Shown: piece after piece, positions 12,590 to 12,983 of the stretch | Numbering within the stretch: the first letter of the stretch is position 1 | Layout of the letters: each line of letters begins with the position of its first letter | Assembly: GCA_964582705.1 (NCBI GenBank) | Contig: CAZOTE010000057.1 | Span: 1 to 12,983 of the forward strand | Direction of reading: 5' to 3' | Source: Alkalibacter sp964582705 | Lineage (GTDB): Bacteria > Bacillota > Clostridia > Eubacteriales > Alkalibacteraceae | Length of the DNA: 12,983 nucleotides | The notes under the pieces: model-generated | The model's input: the letters and a program-made list of their open reading frames with translations, nothing else | The model's database searches: none | What the model was told of the DNA's origin: nothing | Made by a program: the position numbers and the translations under genes

Positions 12590-12856
12590 TTAATCTAGAT
12601 GATTGAAGTACTCCTTGATCAACTCTTCCAAAAGCTCGTCTCTTTCGACTTTTTTAATTAGATTACGTGCATTTTTGTAACTGGTTATATATGTAGGATC
12701 TCCGGACATTATATATCCTACAAGTTGATTCACAGGCGTATAGCCCTTTTCTGTCAGAGCGGAGTATACCTCTTTAACCAAATCCTTGATCTGCTGAGAT
12801 TTGTCCTGTTCGATATCAAACTTCACGGTGTAGTCTTTATTATTGTCATTGTCCAT
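12590..12856 (-). CDS. ireB: IreB family regulatory phosphoprotein (UPF0297)
   Basis: 88-residue cytoplasmic protein of the UPF0297/YrzL family, the usual length. In Enterococcus faecalis IreB is a substrate of the PASTA kinase IreK and dampens cephalosporin resistance. The conserved core is readily seen: EKGYTPVNQLVGYIMSGDP (36-54), then YITSYKNARNLI and ERDELLEEL near the C-terminus. T10 in DYTVKFD aligns with the phospho-threonine of the ETVRF-type motif. The second threonine, three residues earlier in the enterococcal protein, is Lys here. AAGGAG lies 9 nt before the ATG. It is monocistronic by its terminator. alaS, its usual upstream neighbour, would lie beyond the right edge. Confidence 0.93.
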   Translation of the reverse strand: MDNDNNKDYTVKFDIEQDKSQQIKDLVKEVYSALTEKGYTPVNQLVGYIMSGDPTYITSYKNARNLIKKVERDELLEELIKEYFNHLD

Positions 12857-12921
12857 ATACTTTCGCTCCTTCTTGTAAACTTCATCAAAATACTTACGGT
12901 CAATTGCAAATCCTTAATATG

Positions 12922-12950
12922 AGTTTAAATCATAATGCTAAAAATTACAA
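12922..12950 (-). promoter_or_regulatory. Probable promoter of ireB
   Basis: TTGTAA (12945-12950) and TAAACT (12922-12927) are 17 nt apart on the minus strand, four of six matches in each box. The predicted leader is about 60 nt. It is the best candidate in the 127 nt upstream of ireB, though AT-rich sequence yields such matches by chance. Confidence 0.4.
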
Positions 12951-12983
12951 GCTATTTTTTAGGGTCTGCAAGACATTTGAGAA

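Overview
The window reads as a chromosomal segment of a low-to-moderate GC Bacillota, most likely a member of the Clostridia. The evidence is the gene content (IreB, RuvX and DUF1292 proteins, Fur next to RNase J, TrmR next to a U32 protein), strong purine-rich Shine-Dalgarno sites, U-tract terminators and Gram-positive type IV pilus genes. Genus cannot be fixed from the sequence. Every gene I can support lies on the minus strand, so transcription runs from the right end of the numbering to the left.

Right part, 12983 to 10775: ireB sits between its own promoter and its own terminator. It is followed by an aldo/keto reductase with a C-terminal two-cluster ferredoxin domain, then ruvX (Holliday junction resolvase-like, 16S rRNA maturation) and a DUF1292 protein. 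In many Bacillota ireB, ruvX and the DUF1292 gene are directly consecutive. Here the reductase and a repeat-bearing gap interrupt them, and ruvX is translationally coupled to the reductase.

Middle, 10586 to 6263: a near-consensus promoter with a Fur box on the transcription start drives fur and then RNase J, which has a TTG start with an excellent ribosome binding site. Next come trmR and a U32 protein of the TrhP type. In B. subtilis this pair makes 5-methoxyuridine at position 34 of tRNAs. Methylglyoxal synthase (5939 to 5523) follows, isolated between repeat-rich gaps and closed by a strong terminator.

Left part, 5270 to 182: a type IV pilus locus. It contains pilB (extension ATPase with an N-terminal MshEN domain likely to sense c-di-GMP), pilT (retraction ATPase) and pilC (platform protein) in one tight operon behind an extended -10 promoter. 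A major-type pilin follows with its own consensus promoter and terminator, then a small DUF5658 membrane protein with its own terminator. pilT, pilC and the pilin share an almost identical translation-initiation leader. The alignment proteins PilM/N/O and the prepilin peptidase are not in the window.

The longer gaps hold dispersed intergenic repeats: a palindromic TCATTTCGA element, a GTTGTAAG-rich tract, GTCGC hairpins and scrambled 17-nt blocks. I found no RNA gene, CRISPR array, transposase or confident riboswitch. I see no clearly undescribed system. The most notable items are the shared pilus leaders, the iron-controlled fur-RNase J unit, the reductase inserted in the ireB-ruvX block, and the repeat patchwork.
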